Positions 33,427-44,475 of a DNA stretch of 64,000 bases are shown piece by piece; within the stretch, counting starts at the first letter, position 1, and every line of letters starts with the position of its first letter. The stretch comes from Breviolum minutum Mf 1.05b.01 (lineage: Eukaryota; Sar; Dinophyceae; Suessiales; Symbiodiniaceae), in contig DF239024.1 of assembly GCA_000507305.1 (NCBI GenBank), positions 62,001 to 126,000 on the forward strand, in the 5' to 3' direction. Below the pieces are notes generated by a model. That model had not been told where the DNA came from and made no database searches. It worked only from the letters and a program-made list of their open reading frames with translations. The position numbers and the translations under genes are program-made.

Positions 33427-33555
33427 AATCTAAACTCCCATGGTTTGTTTCCCTATGGTAGGGGATAAAACTCATCAACTCAATCATTGGTATGGTTTAT
33501 ATACTAGCCATTACTAATGGTAAGTAAAGGTAGGATGAGTTTATCCCGAATATAT
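33427..33555. repeat. Inverted repeat, GATAAACTCATC type
   Basis: GGGGATAAAACTCATCAACT pairs approximately with GTAGGATGAGTTTATCCC; no other copy noticed. Confidence 0.5.
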
Positions 33556-33849
33556 GAGAGTCTTTGAACTCATCTCACAATACCAATCCAACTCTGCCAT
33601 TCAGAAAAAACCTTTTGTCGACATGTTTTTGATGTTGATTTGAAACGGAAAAAACATGGTATTTGAACGGGTAGTTTACCATGTTTAACGTTGTTTTTTG
33701 GGGGGAACTCCCTGAGTTGTGGGGGGGACCAAAGTCACAAAGTGTCAAGTAGTTTGATGGTTTGCTTTTGGGAAGATTTGGCAATTTGACGGTTGCATAT
33801 TTTTTTAGATGGGTGGTTCAACCATTGCATTATAGTTGTATCATGATGA

Positions 33850-33967
33850 CGTTTGAAACAGGGCATTATACTACCCCACTGTATAGGGATTATTATAGGC
33901 CATTATAAGGATCCCTATAGACCAACCAGTATAATGGAAAGTAATAAGGGTCTTTTTCGTGGCTCAA
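33850..33967. mobile_element. HP-E element
   Basis: Contains CATTATAAGGATCCCTATAG and ends TTTTTCGTGGCTCAACTTGG. Confidence 0.65.
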
Positions 33968-34050
33968 CTTGGAAGAGAACATCTGGAAGTAACAATGAAG
34001 GCAAGGATCAAATCATCAAGTTTGACCTCAAATCACACCAAATTGTCGTT

Positions 34051-34147
34051 CCCATAGGGTCCATTGGGATTTATATTATTTACCCACATGAATGGCTGAT
34101 TTCTATGGTAAATTGTAGGTAAATATACCGTACATGGATCCAATGGG
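34051..34147. mobile_element. HP-B hairpin
   Basis: CCCATAGGGTCCATTGGGAT to GTACATGGATCCAATGGG. An orphan right arm occurs at 34319-34352. Confidence 0.8.
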
Positions 34148-34611
34148 TTTTAGTTTGGGCTTCAAATATTTATTGCTTGCGCTTGGGTAGATGATCTCAA
34201 GTGAGCTACGGTTTCTGTTTGGGTTCAAAACGACGAACTCATTTACAAAGTAAATCCTTCTCAAAACAAGGCGTTTTTCTTGCTGTGGTGCTTGCTTTAA
34301 AAGGGCCGAAAAAAAGCAACCAACAATTGTAGGTGAATATACCATACATGGATGCTATGGAAAATGTCAGGTCTGTCTTTTGTAGAACTTGTTTACCCCC
34401 CAAATCCCCCTATAAATTCATAGAAAGATGAGATCAGATGAGAAGCCATTTTGTTCAGTCATGGCTTTCTTCAAGCTCAAGCAAAAAAACAACATCAACA
34501 AATGATACTAAATTGATGATGATTTTTCACCAGGACAAGAGATACATCTTCAAAAGCCTGTTAAACAACGGAGACATGTTTTTAATAAAAAGAACCGGTC
34601 ACATCACATGG

Positions 34612-34711
34612 GTGTTTCCTTAAATGGTGGTACCCCCAAAACATCCCAAAATGATCATTTTTAATAGGAAAACCCATGATTGTTGGGTACCACCATTTTA
34701 GGAAACATCCA
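34612..34711. mobile_element. HP-P element
   Basis: GGTGTTTCCTTAAATGGTGG to CCACCATTTTAGGAAACATC, with TACCCCCAAAACATCCC. Confidence 0.8.
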
Positions 34712-34868
34712 CATCTTCATCCCATTTTTAATGGCAAAAACTTAGAGTTGGACGACAGCTGCTCACCAGGATTCCTTGGAATCTCTCTTCTGTGATGGTG
34801 GATACTTACAGCGAGTAGCATCGCCAGAAGACCCTCGAGGTGCATACCAATTCAGCCATGAAAGAAAA

Positions 34869-35103
34869 ACCTGGTTGTTTTAGGGTACCATGGGCACTCA
34901 AAACCTACATGTTTAGAGGGTTTTGTAGTAAATAACCTGGTTTTTTAGGTGGCCAAAACCTTTATTTTTTGTGATTTTGGTGGCTCAAGGTATATAGAGG
35001 ATTATACTACACAGCTATTTGGGGATTACAATAAACCATTATAAGGATCCTTATGAAACAACCAGTATCATGGAAAGTAAGAGGATTTTTTTCGTGGCCC
35101 AAT
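34869..35103. mobile_element. HP-E element, long copy
   Basis: CCTGGTTGTTTTAGGG to TTTTTTTCGTGGCCCAATTT; internal ATTATAAGGATCCTTATG region. Confidence 0.6.
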
Positions 35104-35116
35104 TTACAAAAGTATA

Positions 35117-35211
35117 CCCATAGGATCCATGGGGCTGCTATCTTTACCCACATTTACCATAAGAGTCAGCCATTCATGTGGGTAAATATATGCATGCATG
35201 GATTCCATGGG
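35117..35211. mobile_element. HP-B hairpin
   Basis: CCCATAGGATCCATGGGGCT to GCATGGATTCCATGGG. Confidence 0.8.
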
Positions 35212-35251
35212 ATAGCGAAAAATGCTGGAAGGGAAGAAAGACCAGACGTGA

Positions 35252-35362
35252 GTGGTGTTTCAAATAGATGTTTTTCATATTATGTTTACACCGCTTGAAA
35301 TTTGTGGAAAGGATCCAATTTGCCAAAACATTTTCGAAATGGTTGTTTCAACCACCAAAACT
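35252..35362. mobile_element. HP-A hairpin, diverged
   Basis: GTGGTGTTTCAAATAG ... AAAGGATCCAATTTGCC ... GGTTGTTTCAACCACC. The open plus frame crossing it is not considered a gene. Confidence 0.55.
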
Positions 35363-35946
35363 AATGCATCAAGCATGGATTCCACCAGTGTTTTTCGTTG
35401 CTGCAAGTTGTTTGTTTTGGTAAGTTTTCCGAGTTTCGTGCGAGTTGGGTTAGGCTTTTCAGCTTCTGTCGTGTTTTTTCCCTTGAAACCCGGCAGGTCT
35501 CGTCCTGAAATACCAGCGCGACTTCACGTACAGAACGCCCGTTTTGCACTGGATGATGCTCCATCATGACTCCGGGAAAAAAGGGAGCCCCGTGAATGGG
35601 AAATGCAGCAAAAAGAACCGGAATTTATCATTTCTCATGGTAGGAATTTTATGTTTGTTGTTGCTGGGAATCTACCTCTGATATTATGAACATATACAGA
35701 ATGTTTTGATTCTTACACTCTAGTAGACTAAGATAGCCATGGCAAGTATATACCACTTTGATGGTATTTACTTGTACCGGGAAAGATCAGGAACTTTTCC
35801 GTGGCTACGTTAACTCTCATGGTAATTCTTTACGAAATGCTGCAACGAAGAGTTGCTCGCTCGCAGGACATGCTTCACAATCTCATGATGTGGCGAGCCA
35901 TACGGCATCAATTCATCTTTGGTCAAGAGGTGAGAAACGGCGGTTG

Positions 35947-36034
35947 ACGGACCAGTTGATATGGTAAACACCTCATTATTTACAAATGTTTTATACATGT
36001 CAGGTGGTTAGCTGGATTTCTGAACCATTAACAG
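35947..36034. mobile_element. HP-J element, left part lost
   Basis: GACCAGTTGATATGG to GGATTTCTGAACCATTAACA. Confidence 0.6.
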
Positions 36035-36038
36035 TAAC

Positions 36039-36131
36039 TCATGGGATCTATATAAAATATATATTCACCCACATGAATGACTGATTTTTATAATAAGTGT
36101 AGGTAAGTATACCATACCTGGATCCTATGGG
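36039..36131. mobile_element. HP-B hairpin
   Basis: CTCATGGGATCTATATAAAA to ACCTGGATCCTATGGG, directly after an HP-J right part. Confidence 0.7.
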
Positions 36132-36564
36132 TAAAGCAAACAATTTGACGTATTTTTGGTGAAGGGAGCTTGATTTTTGTTCAGCGAGTGTTTATTTTAA
36201 GGTTGGTGAATGTTTATATAGTACGTGGCAGTTTTATGCATTGGGTACAAACTGAATCTCAAAAAAGACAAAGTCGACCAATGATGTCACAAAAAACAGC
36301 TTCAAATCTATGATAGAGATGTAAACTTAAAGAACGAATTAGTAATTCATGTGTTTAGTCTGTTTAGTGGTGATTTCCTGCCTTCCATGCTGTTTTTTGT
36401 GTGAACTTTGTTTTTTTTTTAACCACGACTTTCTGGTCTTCCGAATATCTTTCATTCCTACAGGTTGGCCTTGATTCCAGAGGGAAGGATCACATATCCC
36501 GTCCAAGCGCCGCCACTTTTTGACTCGATGATTTTCCCCCCCAAACTTCCCGTTTGGGTCGGAT

Positions 36565-36688
36565 ACACCCCCCCGAAATTCTAACATGGTTCACCTGAAA
36601 AATAATGCGTTCTGGTTTCCAAATGTGACTTTCCTTTTTCGAGGTCGACTTATTTTCAGGTGAACCATATCAAATTTGTGGGATACAT
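36565..36688. mobile_element. HP-C-type hairpin
   Basis: TACACCCCCCCGAAATTCTA with CATGGTTCACCTGAAAA; right arm TTTTCAGGTGAACCATATC. Confidence 0.65.
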
Positions 36689-36792
36689 ATGTTTCCTCGC
36701 TTCCTTGGGGGGGTAAGGACGACTTGCTTTTCACCATTTGGGGTAAACCAGCCTTGAGGTGGTTTTGAAATCCTGCAGGGATTCCTGCGGAT

Positions 36793-36902
36793 TCCCATGG
36801 GATTTTAGGTATATATTTTACCTCCATGAATGGTTGGATTTGTATGTTTTTGTATCTTAAATTATATGGTAGGTAAACATACCAATCCCATAGATGCTAT
36901 GA
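36793..36902. mobile_element. HP-B hairpin
   Basis: TTCCCATGGGATTTTAGG to CAATCCCATAGATGCTATG. Confidence 0.65.
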
Positions 36903-37150
36903 GATATATCATAATATATCACAATAATATTGTTTGATACAGACATCTACGACTCATTTTTGTTCCCTTGGGAAAAAGATTCATATACATCTTCCATCAA
37001 CGGTCGGTTTACCGCAGGCGAAAAGCGGGCACATTTCGTGTCCTCGGCAATTTAGCTTTGAAGCTTATCTTCGAGAACGCTTGGGGCACATCGTGGTTTG
37101 CGTCGTTGAAGTGGATCGTAACATCTGGCTGATGATGCTTGGATGTATAT

Positions 37151-37312
37151 CATGGCTGGTCAACCTACCCCCCATGTAAGGTACCCCCATGACAAATACA
37201 GCCTTAATAAGGGGTTACTAATTACTAACCATAGTTGTTCCCTTAATAAGGCCTTATTAAGGCTTTATTTCTCATGGGGGTACCTCACATGGGGGTAGGT
37301 TGACCAGCCATG
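37151..37312. mobile_element. HP-D palindromic element
   Basis: HP-D has termini CATGGCTGGTCAACCTACCC and GGGTAGGTTGACCAGCCATG, inner arms GGTACCCCCATGA/TCATGGGGGTACC, and a CTTAATAAGGCCTTATTAAG core. This is a complete 162-bp copy. Confidence 0.85.
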
Positions 37313-37371
37313 AGTATAATGCGCATATTGACATGAATATGAAATGACATGAAACTGTAATCGTAACTAGT

Positions 37372-37451
37372 CATAGGATCCATGTATGATATATTTACCC
37401 ACATTTGGGTGGTAAATGTATGTAAATATACCGTACACATGGATTTATGGG
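37372..37451. mobile_element. HP-B hairpin, short centre
   Basis: CATAGGATCCATGTATGATA to GTACACATGGATTTATGGG; the usual central word is lost. Confidence 0.7.
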
Positions 37452-37813
37452 TATGGGAATGAGTATGGTAGTGATTCATGAATGTGAGCAAAAAAAGAAT
37501 ATTTGGGGTATCTGAATTTAAGACATTTGTGTCAAAGGGAGTAAAAAGTGAAAAAAAATGTGCTTCCCGAATTGGTCGTAATAGTAATGGAGGAGCTCGG
37601 TTTTTCATGACCAGAAGAAGTTGACAAAGGTACTGGGCGGGAAAATCCCCAATGTTGCGTCACAGTCTCCCAGTAAAATTGAAGCAAGGACACACCCTTA
37701 GATTTTTCCTTGGGAAATTCTGAAGCACTCCAACTATAAGACATCTGCCCATTTTTCTAAAACAAAGTGCACTTAGTTCTTGCCATGCAAAACTTGCCGA
37801 AAAACTGAGGACA

Positions 37814-38032
37814 TTGTTAGTCTTAACACCTTTGGTCTATTGGTGCATCAATCTGGATCTTCTTCATGTGGGTGAGTTCCTATGCTTAACCGCTTATTCC
37901 TTATTGGCCTTGGGCTTTCTTATTGGTCGATTGTTGGAGACGGATACTTTATGGCTCACACCGACATTACCAACAGATGCGCGGCAGATCTTAGTCCTCT
38001 TCTCAGGCACTAGCATCTTGCCAAGCAGATGA
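37814..38032 (+). CDS. Hydrophobic exon candidate
   Basis: Frame reading MLVLTPLVYWCINLDLLHVG, then EFLCLTAYSLLALGFLIGRL and a polar end, with TGA at 38030-38032. Two hydrophobic stretches suggest a membrane-protein fragment. It lies between MITEs, immediately left of an HP-C3 copy at about 38039. No family recognised. Confidence 0.3.
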   Translation: MLVLTPLVYWCINLDLLHVGEFLCLTAYSLLALGFLIGRLLETDTLWLTPTLPTDARQILVLFSGTSILPSR

Positions 38033-38036
38033 TGGT

Positions 38037-38150
38037 ATGTCCCCTAGGGAACGATGAAACACATCCGACCCAAACGAGAAGTTTAGAAGATCATTGACTC
38101 AAATGTGCCGGCGGGTTTGGGATAATGCTAGTTCCCTGGAGGATATTTGT
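38037..38150. mobile_element. HP-C3 hairpin, diverged
   Basis: TCCCCTAGGGAACGATGAAA to GCTAGTTCCCTGGAGGATA. Confidence 0.6.
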
Positions 38151-38343
38151 TTCAGGTGTTTTTTGTTTGCCATTCTCAACTGTCAGTATCACCTAGACCA
38201 TAAGAGTGTTGTCTTTTGATTCTGTATGTTTAAAATATGGTCCAATTAAGATTGGTTGATGTTGTTCATGTCATGTGGGGGATGATATTTATTATTCTTG
38301 TTTATCAAGGCAATGGTATTATCCTTGTGGTTGATACTGGTAA

Positions 38344-38446
38344 TACCCTCCCGAAGTTTAATATAGCCCCTGAAAAATGGTGGTTGGAAGACTACTTCCT
38401 TTTGGGATGGTATATTTTCAGGGGTATGTTAAACTTCCAGGGGGTA
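38344..38446. mobile_element. HP-C-type hairpin
   Basis: TACCCTCCCGAAGTTTAATA to ATGTTAAACTTCCAGGGGGT, a clean copy with its own terminal variant. Confidence 0.75.
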
Positions 38447-38635
38447 TGCTTTCTTTATTTGCCAAATAATGATCAAATGTTCAATGTTCAATATCGTTGA
38501 AGTTGAATTGTATGATTCATTGTTCTTTGTATGTCGCTTGTTTTCAAGCTTTAGTGCTTCAGCTTCTTTGCTTCTGGAGATTCACGATTTCAATTTGTGA
38601 TATTCTAAAACTCTTCGGATTTACCTATATACATA

Positions 38636-38734
38636 TACCCTTTGGTAAACTAATATTGAATATCCCCCTTTTTAAAAGGAAATACATCTTCAAAGGGTCC
38701 ATTTTGCATTGCTATGTTAGTTTACCTAGGTGTA
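38636..38734. mobile_element. HP-C4 hairpin
   Basis: TACCCTTTGGTAAACTAATA to ATGTTAGTTTACCTAGGTGT. Confidence 0.8.
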
Positions 38735-38817
38735 CATAATTCTACCTGAAGCTCCCTAATTTCAACATCACTCCAATCATCGTGTTGTGAGAGAAAAAAA
38801 ACATTTCCCCGTTATAA

Positions 38818-38937
38818 GTATCCCTAGGGATCCAATCACCTTGTCAGATGATGATTCGGGTGTAAAATCACTTAAACGAAACGAATGGTATTTAGGTTCC
38901 ATTACCATTCTCAGAAGGTGATTGAATCCCTAGGGTA
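38818..38937. mobile_element. HP-K element, best copy
   Basis: TATCCCTAGGGATCCAATCA to GGTGATTGAATCCCTAGGGT. Confidence 0.8.
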
Positions 38938-39350
38938 TACCAATGTCCAACCAACCAAAATTTCCAAACCGGTACTTTCCCATAGCTGATTCAGTACCCA
39001 TTTTTAAACTTCCAAACCAGCCCAAGAATAAAACAACTCCGAAGGTATTCCGGTTTTTTGGCATGTTTTTTTTTTCTGAAGGCACTTACATGCTCATGAA
39101 GCACTACGACCTCAATGAACAACGAATGGACGCAGAATTGAAGTTTGGAGCTCCTGGTTTGGAAAAGGTGGAGCTGCAAGAGGCTGGAATGGCTGGCGAT
39201 AATTTTTTTCCAAGCGGTGAAAATTCGGAGAATCGGATACCCTCGGGGAAATTGGAGAATTTTCCATCCTGAAAACTACTAGTTGGTGGTTTTCAAAAAA
39301 CAACTACATGAATGATTGATTTTTATGGTACATCAGTAGGTAAATATACC

Positions 39351-39454
39351 CTAGGTGGTGGTTTCAAATGTTTTTTATTTTCACCCCGATCCCCAAGGAA
39401 ATGATCCAATTTGACGTACACATATTTTTCAAATGGCTTGAAACCACCAAGTAG
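39351..39454. mobile_element. HP-A hairpin adjoining an HP-B arm
   Basis: CTAGGTGGTGGTTTCAAATG to TTGAAACCACCAAGTAG. An HP-B arm (39299-39350) ends directly at its left border. Confidence 0.8.
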
Positions 39455-40164
39455 ACTAGCTAATATCCCCTCAAAAGGGGAGCATGTTTTGTTAAGGAAA
39501 TGAATCATCTGAACCAACCATCAGTTTTCAGGGAGATGTTCGTTAGTTTTCAGGAGTGTAAAAGGTTTGTGGGAAGTTTGGGCGACGTTTTTACTTTTTG
39601 GGGGGATTGGCATTGGTGTATCATTGTCTCATGGACATTGATAGGGTTGTAGGGTTACCCATCAATTTCCCGTATGAATGGGTGGTAACAGTAACTCTCG
39701 CTATGTGCGGCTATGTTTTTCTGAGAGGAGACTCTTGTTGTTGTAGAGATGGGTTGGATGTTTCTCAAAGGATAAATCTATGGATAGTTTTCCTAATTCG
39801 ATTTTTCTGTAGGGGATGGTTTTGACTTGATTGAAGATTGGGGGAAATAATGATTTATAAAGATGCAACAACAACAACAACAAAAAAAAAGTGCATTTTG
39901 TACAGGTGCCACCTGCTTTAAAACAAAAAATCACAACAAAAACCACCTGTTTCTCCACCTCCCAAGCCTTCGCCCTTTGCCAGGTGGACTTGGGTCGACC
40001 TCCCATAAGCGACCCCAAACGGTTGCGGTTGACCTCGGTAAGGCGGGGGTTTTTGGAATCGGCCACGGGAACCCACGGGAAGTCCCAAGGGTCAATGGTT
40101 GGCAGACTGTTTTTAGGGGTTTCAAAGTTGATGGAAATTAACGAACTGCAATGGCTGGAACTTC

Positions 40165-40284
40165 CAGGTTGGTGGTTTTCAAAATGTTTCAAATGTTTTT
40201 TTGTTTAATTTTCACCCCCGATAGATGGGGAAATGATCCAAGTTGACGAATGTTTTTCAGATGGGTTGTTCAAGCACCAACTAT
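40165..40284. mobile_element. HP-A hairpin
   Basis: CAGGTTGGTGGTTTTCAAA to GGTTGTTCAAGCACCAACTA; core GATCCAAGTTGACGAATG. Confidence 0.7.
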
Positions 40285-40371
40285 AAGTGATGGAATGAGA
40301 CTTAACCAAAATCAGATATTTCTCCTGGAAATTTGAAAAGTTTGGGAATGAAACTTAACGACCAGGTGGTG

Positions 40372-40472
40372 GTTTTCAAAGATTTTTGTTATGTTCATCC
40401 CGAAATTTGGGGAAAAAAATCACCCATTTTGAATCATATTTTTCAATGGGGTTGGTTCAACCACCAACTAGG
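40372..40472. mobile_element. HP-A hairpin
   Basis: CCAGGTGGTGGTTTTCAAAG to GGTTCAACCACCAACTAGG; only 87 bp from the previous copy. Confidence 0.75.
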
Positions 40473-40783
40473 CCTGATTTTCTTGGGGGATCATGGCATT
40501 AGGGGGGGGTTACTGTTAGATTCTGATTGGTAATGTGTGTCAAGTTAAAACTGCCAACAATACGGAGTGTTTTTTTTCACCGGAGAACGGGAGGGTGTTT
40601 TGAAATAGCAATTCTTTGACCTTAAACAAAAAAAACACCACATGTTGTATTTTTGGGGGGTCTTAAATGATTAAAAATCTTGGTCCCTTCATCGAAGCAT
40701 CCCACAGGTACGCTTTCATCTTTGAACTACTGGCCTTCTGGCAAGCCATCCAGGCGTGATTCACATCCGGTGATTCCTCACTA

Positions 40784-40905
40784 CTGTTGATGGAAAGAAT
40801 CCTGCTAACCAGTTGAGGGAACGGTAGTTGATCAGTTTATCTCATTTGTTTAGCAAGGTTTTGCACATCCCAGGTGGTTGTTTGGGATTTCTTAACCATC
40901 AACAG
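40784..40905. mobile_element. HP-J element with TA flanks
   Basis: CTGTTGATGGAAAGAATCCT to GATTTCTTAACCATCAACAG, TA at 40782-40783 and 40906-40907. Confidence 0.85.
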
Positions 40906-41341
40906 TATGCTTCAGAAAGTCAGAAGTGAAAAAGAAGTGAAAAATAAAGCCCCCTTAGTCCCCCTTAGGAAAAAACTGGGAGCACTTAAAATCACTAAAT
41001 CATTTTGGAGTGTTTGTTTCCCTTCGAATCATGGTGCATTGTTTTTGGGTTGGTATCATTCATCATGAAACCAAAGTAACTGAAGTACCACAAGTTGAAG
41101 TGGGAAGCGATTTTGTTGTCGACTCAACATACTTAGTTACAGGGACAAGTCAGTTTCTTACGGTAAGGTTGGTGACTTGTTTCACTTGAAGGGTATTGAT
41201 TGGGAACTCCCTAGTTCACAGCGGGTATATCTAAGCATTCTTAATGAATCGAAGCCGTTTTTGTAACCACGAAATCCGCTGATTTTCGAGTGTTTCGGGG
41301 GCCCGAGGGTGGGATTGTTTCACTTCAGTGGATTCTTTCAC

Positions 41342-41459
41342 CTTGGTGGTGGTGGTGGTGGGTCAAATTGGGAAATGACTAACCCCCAATGATTGAGGGA
41401 AAATGATCCGATTTGACTCCAAATGATTTTTGCTTCAAATTGGTTCAATACAAACCACG
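41342..41459. mobile_element. HP-A hairpin with expanded GGT run
   Basis: The left arm contains six GGT units; the core GATCCGATTTGACTCC and a degraded right arm follow. Confidence 0.5.
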
Positions 41460-41766
41460 AGGTATTGATGTTGTAGTCAAACCCGAAAAAGATGGAAACT
41501 TCACTTGGGATGATGACATTCCAAACAGAAGCCGTTCAGATGAAGCTATTTGTTACCTAAGTTACTGTCAGCATGATAGGAGGTTTCACTTTTTTGAGCG
41601 ATGGTGAACATGCTCGATAGGACAATCTGTCATCCCTTTCTGAAAACATGGTTGCCAAGTTTTGTTAGAGAAAAAAAGCGACAGCCAGGTTGTCATGTTT
41701 CACCCGAAAATTATTCCTTTTTTACAACAACCAGCCAACAAACAATCAAAACCAACCAACCGCGAC

Positions 41767-41769
41767 AGC

Positions 41770-41804
<35 letters not shown>
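41767..41804. repeat. (CAA)n microsatellite
   Basis: About 12 uninterrupted CAA units. The Gln-rich plus frame and Leu-rich minus frame around it are repeat artefacts. A shorter CAACAA tract lies at 39864-39882. Confidence 0.9.
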
Positions 41805-42184
41805 ACCCTTGAGGTCACCTGTTTGGTTCTTTTCTACTTGAGCGTCTCTTTCGAGACTTGGCGTGGTGTCTTTCTTTATGCATTGGCTTGGGCCGAATGG
41901 CCTTTGATGCTTTTCGGTGTCCCTTGGCTGTAGCTTGAAGCTTGTATTTTGGATTGATGGGGAGAGGGTCCATCTGAAAAAGGGTAAATAAGTGAGTTCC
42001 CTACCCAAATTGATTTTTTGATTAAAGGGGTGGTAATAAATAGAATAGGTCAATTGTTTAGGTCGGATCTGGGTTGAGTTTATGAATCACTCCTTTTTCA
42101 ATAGTTTTAAACATCACCTTTATGGGCCTTAGAATGAAGATTTCATCCACCTTTTATGATGTTGCTACAGGGGACATTGGTAAT

Positions 42185-42326
42185 ACCCTTGGGATCCAAT
42201 CGCTCACCAAAACTGAGGTTTTTTGGTTTCATGGAACCGAAAAATACCTTTTGGTTTCGGAGGTAGTGATTATACACCCCAACCGCTCATCATCTGACGG
42301 ACAAGGTGAGCCTGGATGTGTAGAGA
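42185..42326. mobile_element. HP-K element, inverse orientation
   Basis: GGATCCAATCGCTCACCAAA to GGTGAGCCTGGATGTGTAG, with CTCATCATCTGACGG. Confidence 0.65.
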
Positions 42327-42405
42327 TTGTAAAGCTAGTGGGTTCTTGCTTTCTTATCCCTTAACTTTCAAAAGATCAGCAAGCTGTTGCAGCTGTAATC
42401 TCACC

Positions 42406-42560
42406 CATGACGGATCCATGTATGATCATATATTTACCTCACATTTATCTAGCTGATTTTCTATGGTTTGAATTAGTAGATGAAATAGATACCCAAATAC
42501 CATCCCATTAGTAGATGGTTTAAATTTTTATCCCATTAGTAGATGGTATATTATTAGTTT
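42406..42560. mobile_element. HP-B fragment with a tandem right side
   Basis: Left arm CATGACGGATCCATGTATG. The right side is replaced by two copies of ATCCCATTAGTAGATGGT. Confidence 0.45.
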
Positions 42561-42816
42561 TCATCATTTATCCCGTCTCACCGTCCCATGGGGAATCCGG
42601 GGACCAATGGGCCATGGGGCAGAAATGATTCCATCTCCCAAGGTCATGCCTGTCCTCCTTGAACGCCTCACCCTACGGAGTTCCATTGGTGAAGAAACGG
42701 ACCGAGTTCCGTTTGGCTGGGAAAAAGATCCATGGTTAGGGGGAGGATTTTATTTTGAATTATGAAATTCAGTGCGTTTCCAAAAGAAACTCTGTCAAGA
42801 GTTGCTGTGTCATTTT

Positions 42817-42917
42817 CCCATATCATCCATGGGACTGGTATATTTACCCACATTTACCATAAAAATCAACCATTCATGTACAGTAGGTTAATATACCAGT
42901 CCCATGGATTGTATGGG
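42817..42917. mobile_element. HP-B hairpin
   Basis: CCCATATCATCCATGGGACT to CAGTCCCATGGATTGTATGG. Confidence 0.8.
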
Positions 42918-43010
42918 CTTGTTTTTGATTCTGTTTTTGTTTAAAGATTGTTGTGTGTTTTATACCTGTTCCCAATGTCCGACACCCCAAAAAAAACTGC
43001 CGGATTTTTC

Positions 43011-43134
43011 TGCCCTGGAAGTCCAACCACCTTTTTTTATAGGTTGGTTTCCGAACCACCATTTTTTATAGTAAGGTTTATCATCTTCCAAAAGGAACCA
43101 CCATTTTTAAAATGGTGGTTGACTTCCAGGGTCT
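43011..43134. repeat. Inverted repeat, CCCTGGAAGTC type
   Basis: CCCTGGAAGTCCAACCACC pairs with GGTGGTTGACTTCCAGGG; inner AACCACCATTTTT is repeated. Confidence 0.7.
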
Positions 43135-43223
43135 GTGTTTTTTTTCACGTCGCAGGACCAGAGCCTAGTTCGGAAGGTCTCCTTGGAGACGAAATCCATG
43201 ATGCTCAGGTGGCAGTGAACCCA

Positions 43224-43408
43224 TGACGAGTTTTCCCATGGGAGTGATATATTTACCCACATGAATGGCTGGTTTTTATGGTAAATTAGTAGGTAAATAC
43301 ACCATATCTACTTGGATCCTATGGGCTGATTTTTAGGGTAAATGAGTAGGTATTTTATGGTAAATTAGTAGGTAAATATACCGTTCGTCCCATAGATCCT
43401 ATGGGCTT
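43224..43408. mobile_element. HP-B array with extra right arms
   Basis: A left arm (CCCATGACGAGTTTTCCCAT) is followed by three related right-arm segments containing TAAATTAGTAGGTAAATA or TAAATGAGTAGGTA, with TCCTATGGG at about 43316-43324 and again at the end. Confidence 0.7.
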
Positions 43409-43607
43409 GTGGATTTTGTTTACCACAAAACAACGGATAGGATGCGGAATCGTCAGTTTGATTGCATTGGCATCCGAAACCGAAACCAAAAAGGTGGAAT
43501 TGAAATTAATACCTCTAAGACCGACAACGAAAAAAGCAGTGAAAAAGAAAAACCTTCCTTATATTTTTAGTTGTTATAGAAAATGAAAAACTATCCAGTT
43601 ACCAAGA

Positions 43608-43706
43608 GGATCCGTGGGACTGGTTCTGTTTACCTACATGTTCCACAAGAAAACAATCAAACGTAGGTAAATATGATTTAGATCTACCACACTTGGAATC
43701 TATGGG
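43608..43706. mobile_element. HP-B hairpin, diverged
   Basis: GGATCCGTGGGACTGG to CACACTTGGAATCTATGG. Confidence 0.6.
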
Positions 43707-43975
43707 TTACTGTATACACTATTGTGAATGGGGTTGAAAAAGCGATGGAGGACCAACCATTAGATGTCACGCGTTTTGCTTCGGCTGAAATTATAACCCC
43801 AAGTTTCATAAGAAATTCAGGTACGGTTGTTTACTATGTGTACCAGCACCTTCAAAGGGGTGCCAATTAAACCCTAAGGGATGGTGAATTGAAACGGAAC
43901 CATTGTTGTTGTAGTCTAGCCATGAATTTGTCTATCAGGTGTGTACAAGCAAGGTGGTTTGGTTTCAACAACGGA

Positions 43976-44080
43976 TACACCCCTGAAAACTAACATATCC
44001 CCTGAAAATTGACGGTTCAAAGACTACTTTCCTTTTGAAATGGCTCCATTTTAGCGGACATGTTAATTTTCGAGTGTGTA
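43976..44080. mobile_element. HP-C5 hairpin
   Basis: TACACCCCTGAAAACTAACA to ACATGTTAATTTTCGAGTGT. Confidence 0.75.
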
Positions 44081-44386
44081 TTTTTTACCCCTGTTTACTG
44101 AAGATTTCCCCTTTTTGTATGTTTTTTCATTTAGTGAAGATGTCCATTTTGAAAATCTTTGTGTTTCACGCGGGTTGAAAGTGCCAACACAAGTTGGATG
44201 AACTTTGCAACTCACTGCATACAAATGGAAGTCGTTGCCACCAGTAACAAAAATTGATGGTTCCTTTTGGATGCTGATGATGATGATGACGATGATGTTG
44301 AACCCTGCTTTGAAAGACTTGTGAAGCTCACAAACAGACATCATGGAAAAAATGGCTGGCCAAGGACTTCCAGGGAAATTCGTACC

Positions 44387-44475
44387 CTTCTGGGAACTTA
44401 TAACATATCCCCTACAATCGCCGGGACTTTGAGTCCATGATTTTCCAAACTTCCCCTTTCGGTGGGATATGCGTT
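44387..44475. mobile_element. HP-C3 hairpin, diverged
   Basis: TACCCTTCTGGGAACTTATA and GGTGGGATATGCGTTTTAAG. Confidence 0.55.

Noticed and set aside
34978-34990. Second spliced-leader-like word GGTGGCTCAAGG
   Set aside because: It has an inserted TGG and belongs to the HP-E repeat, where GTGGCTCAA is a family word.
35252-35569. 105-residue plus frame
   Set aside because: Its first third is an HP-A hairpin and the rest lacks coding character.
41601-41933. Poly-Gln protein
   Set aside because: Built around the CAA microsatellite, no conserved flank.
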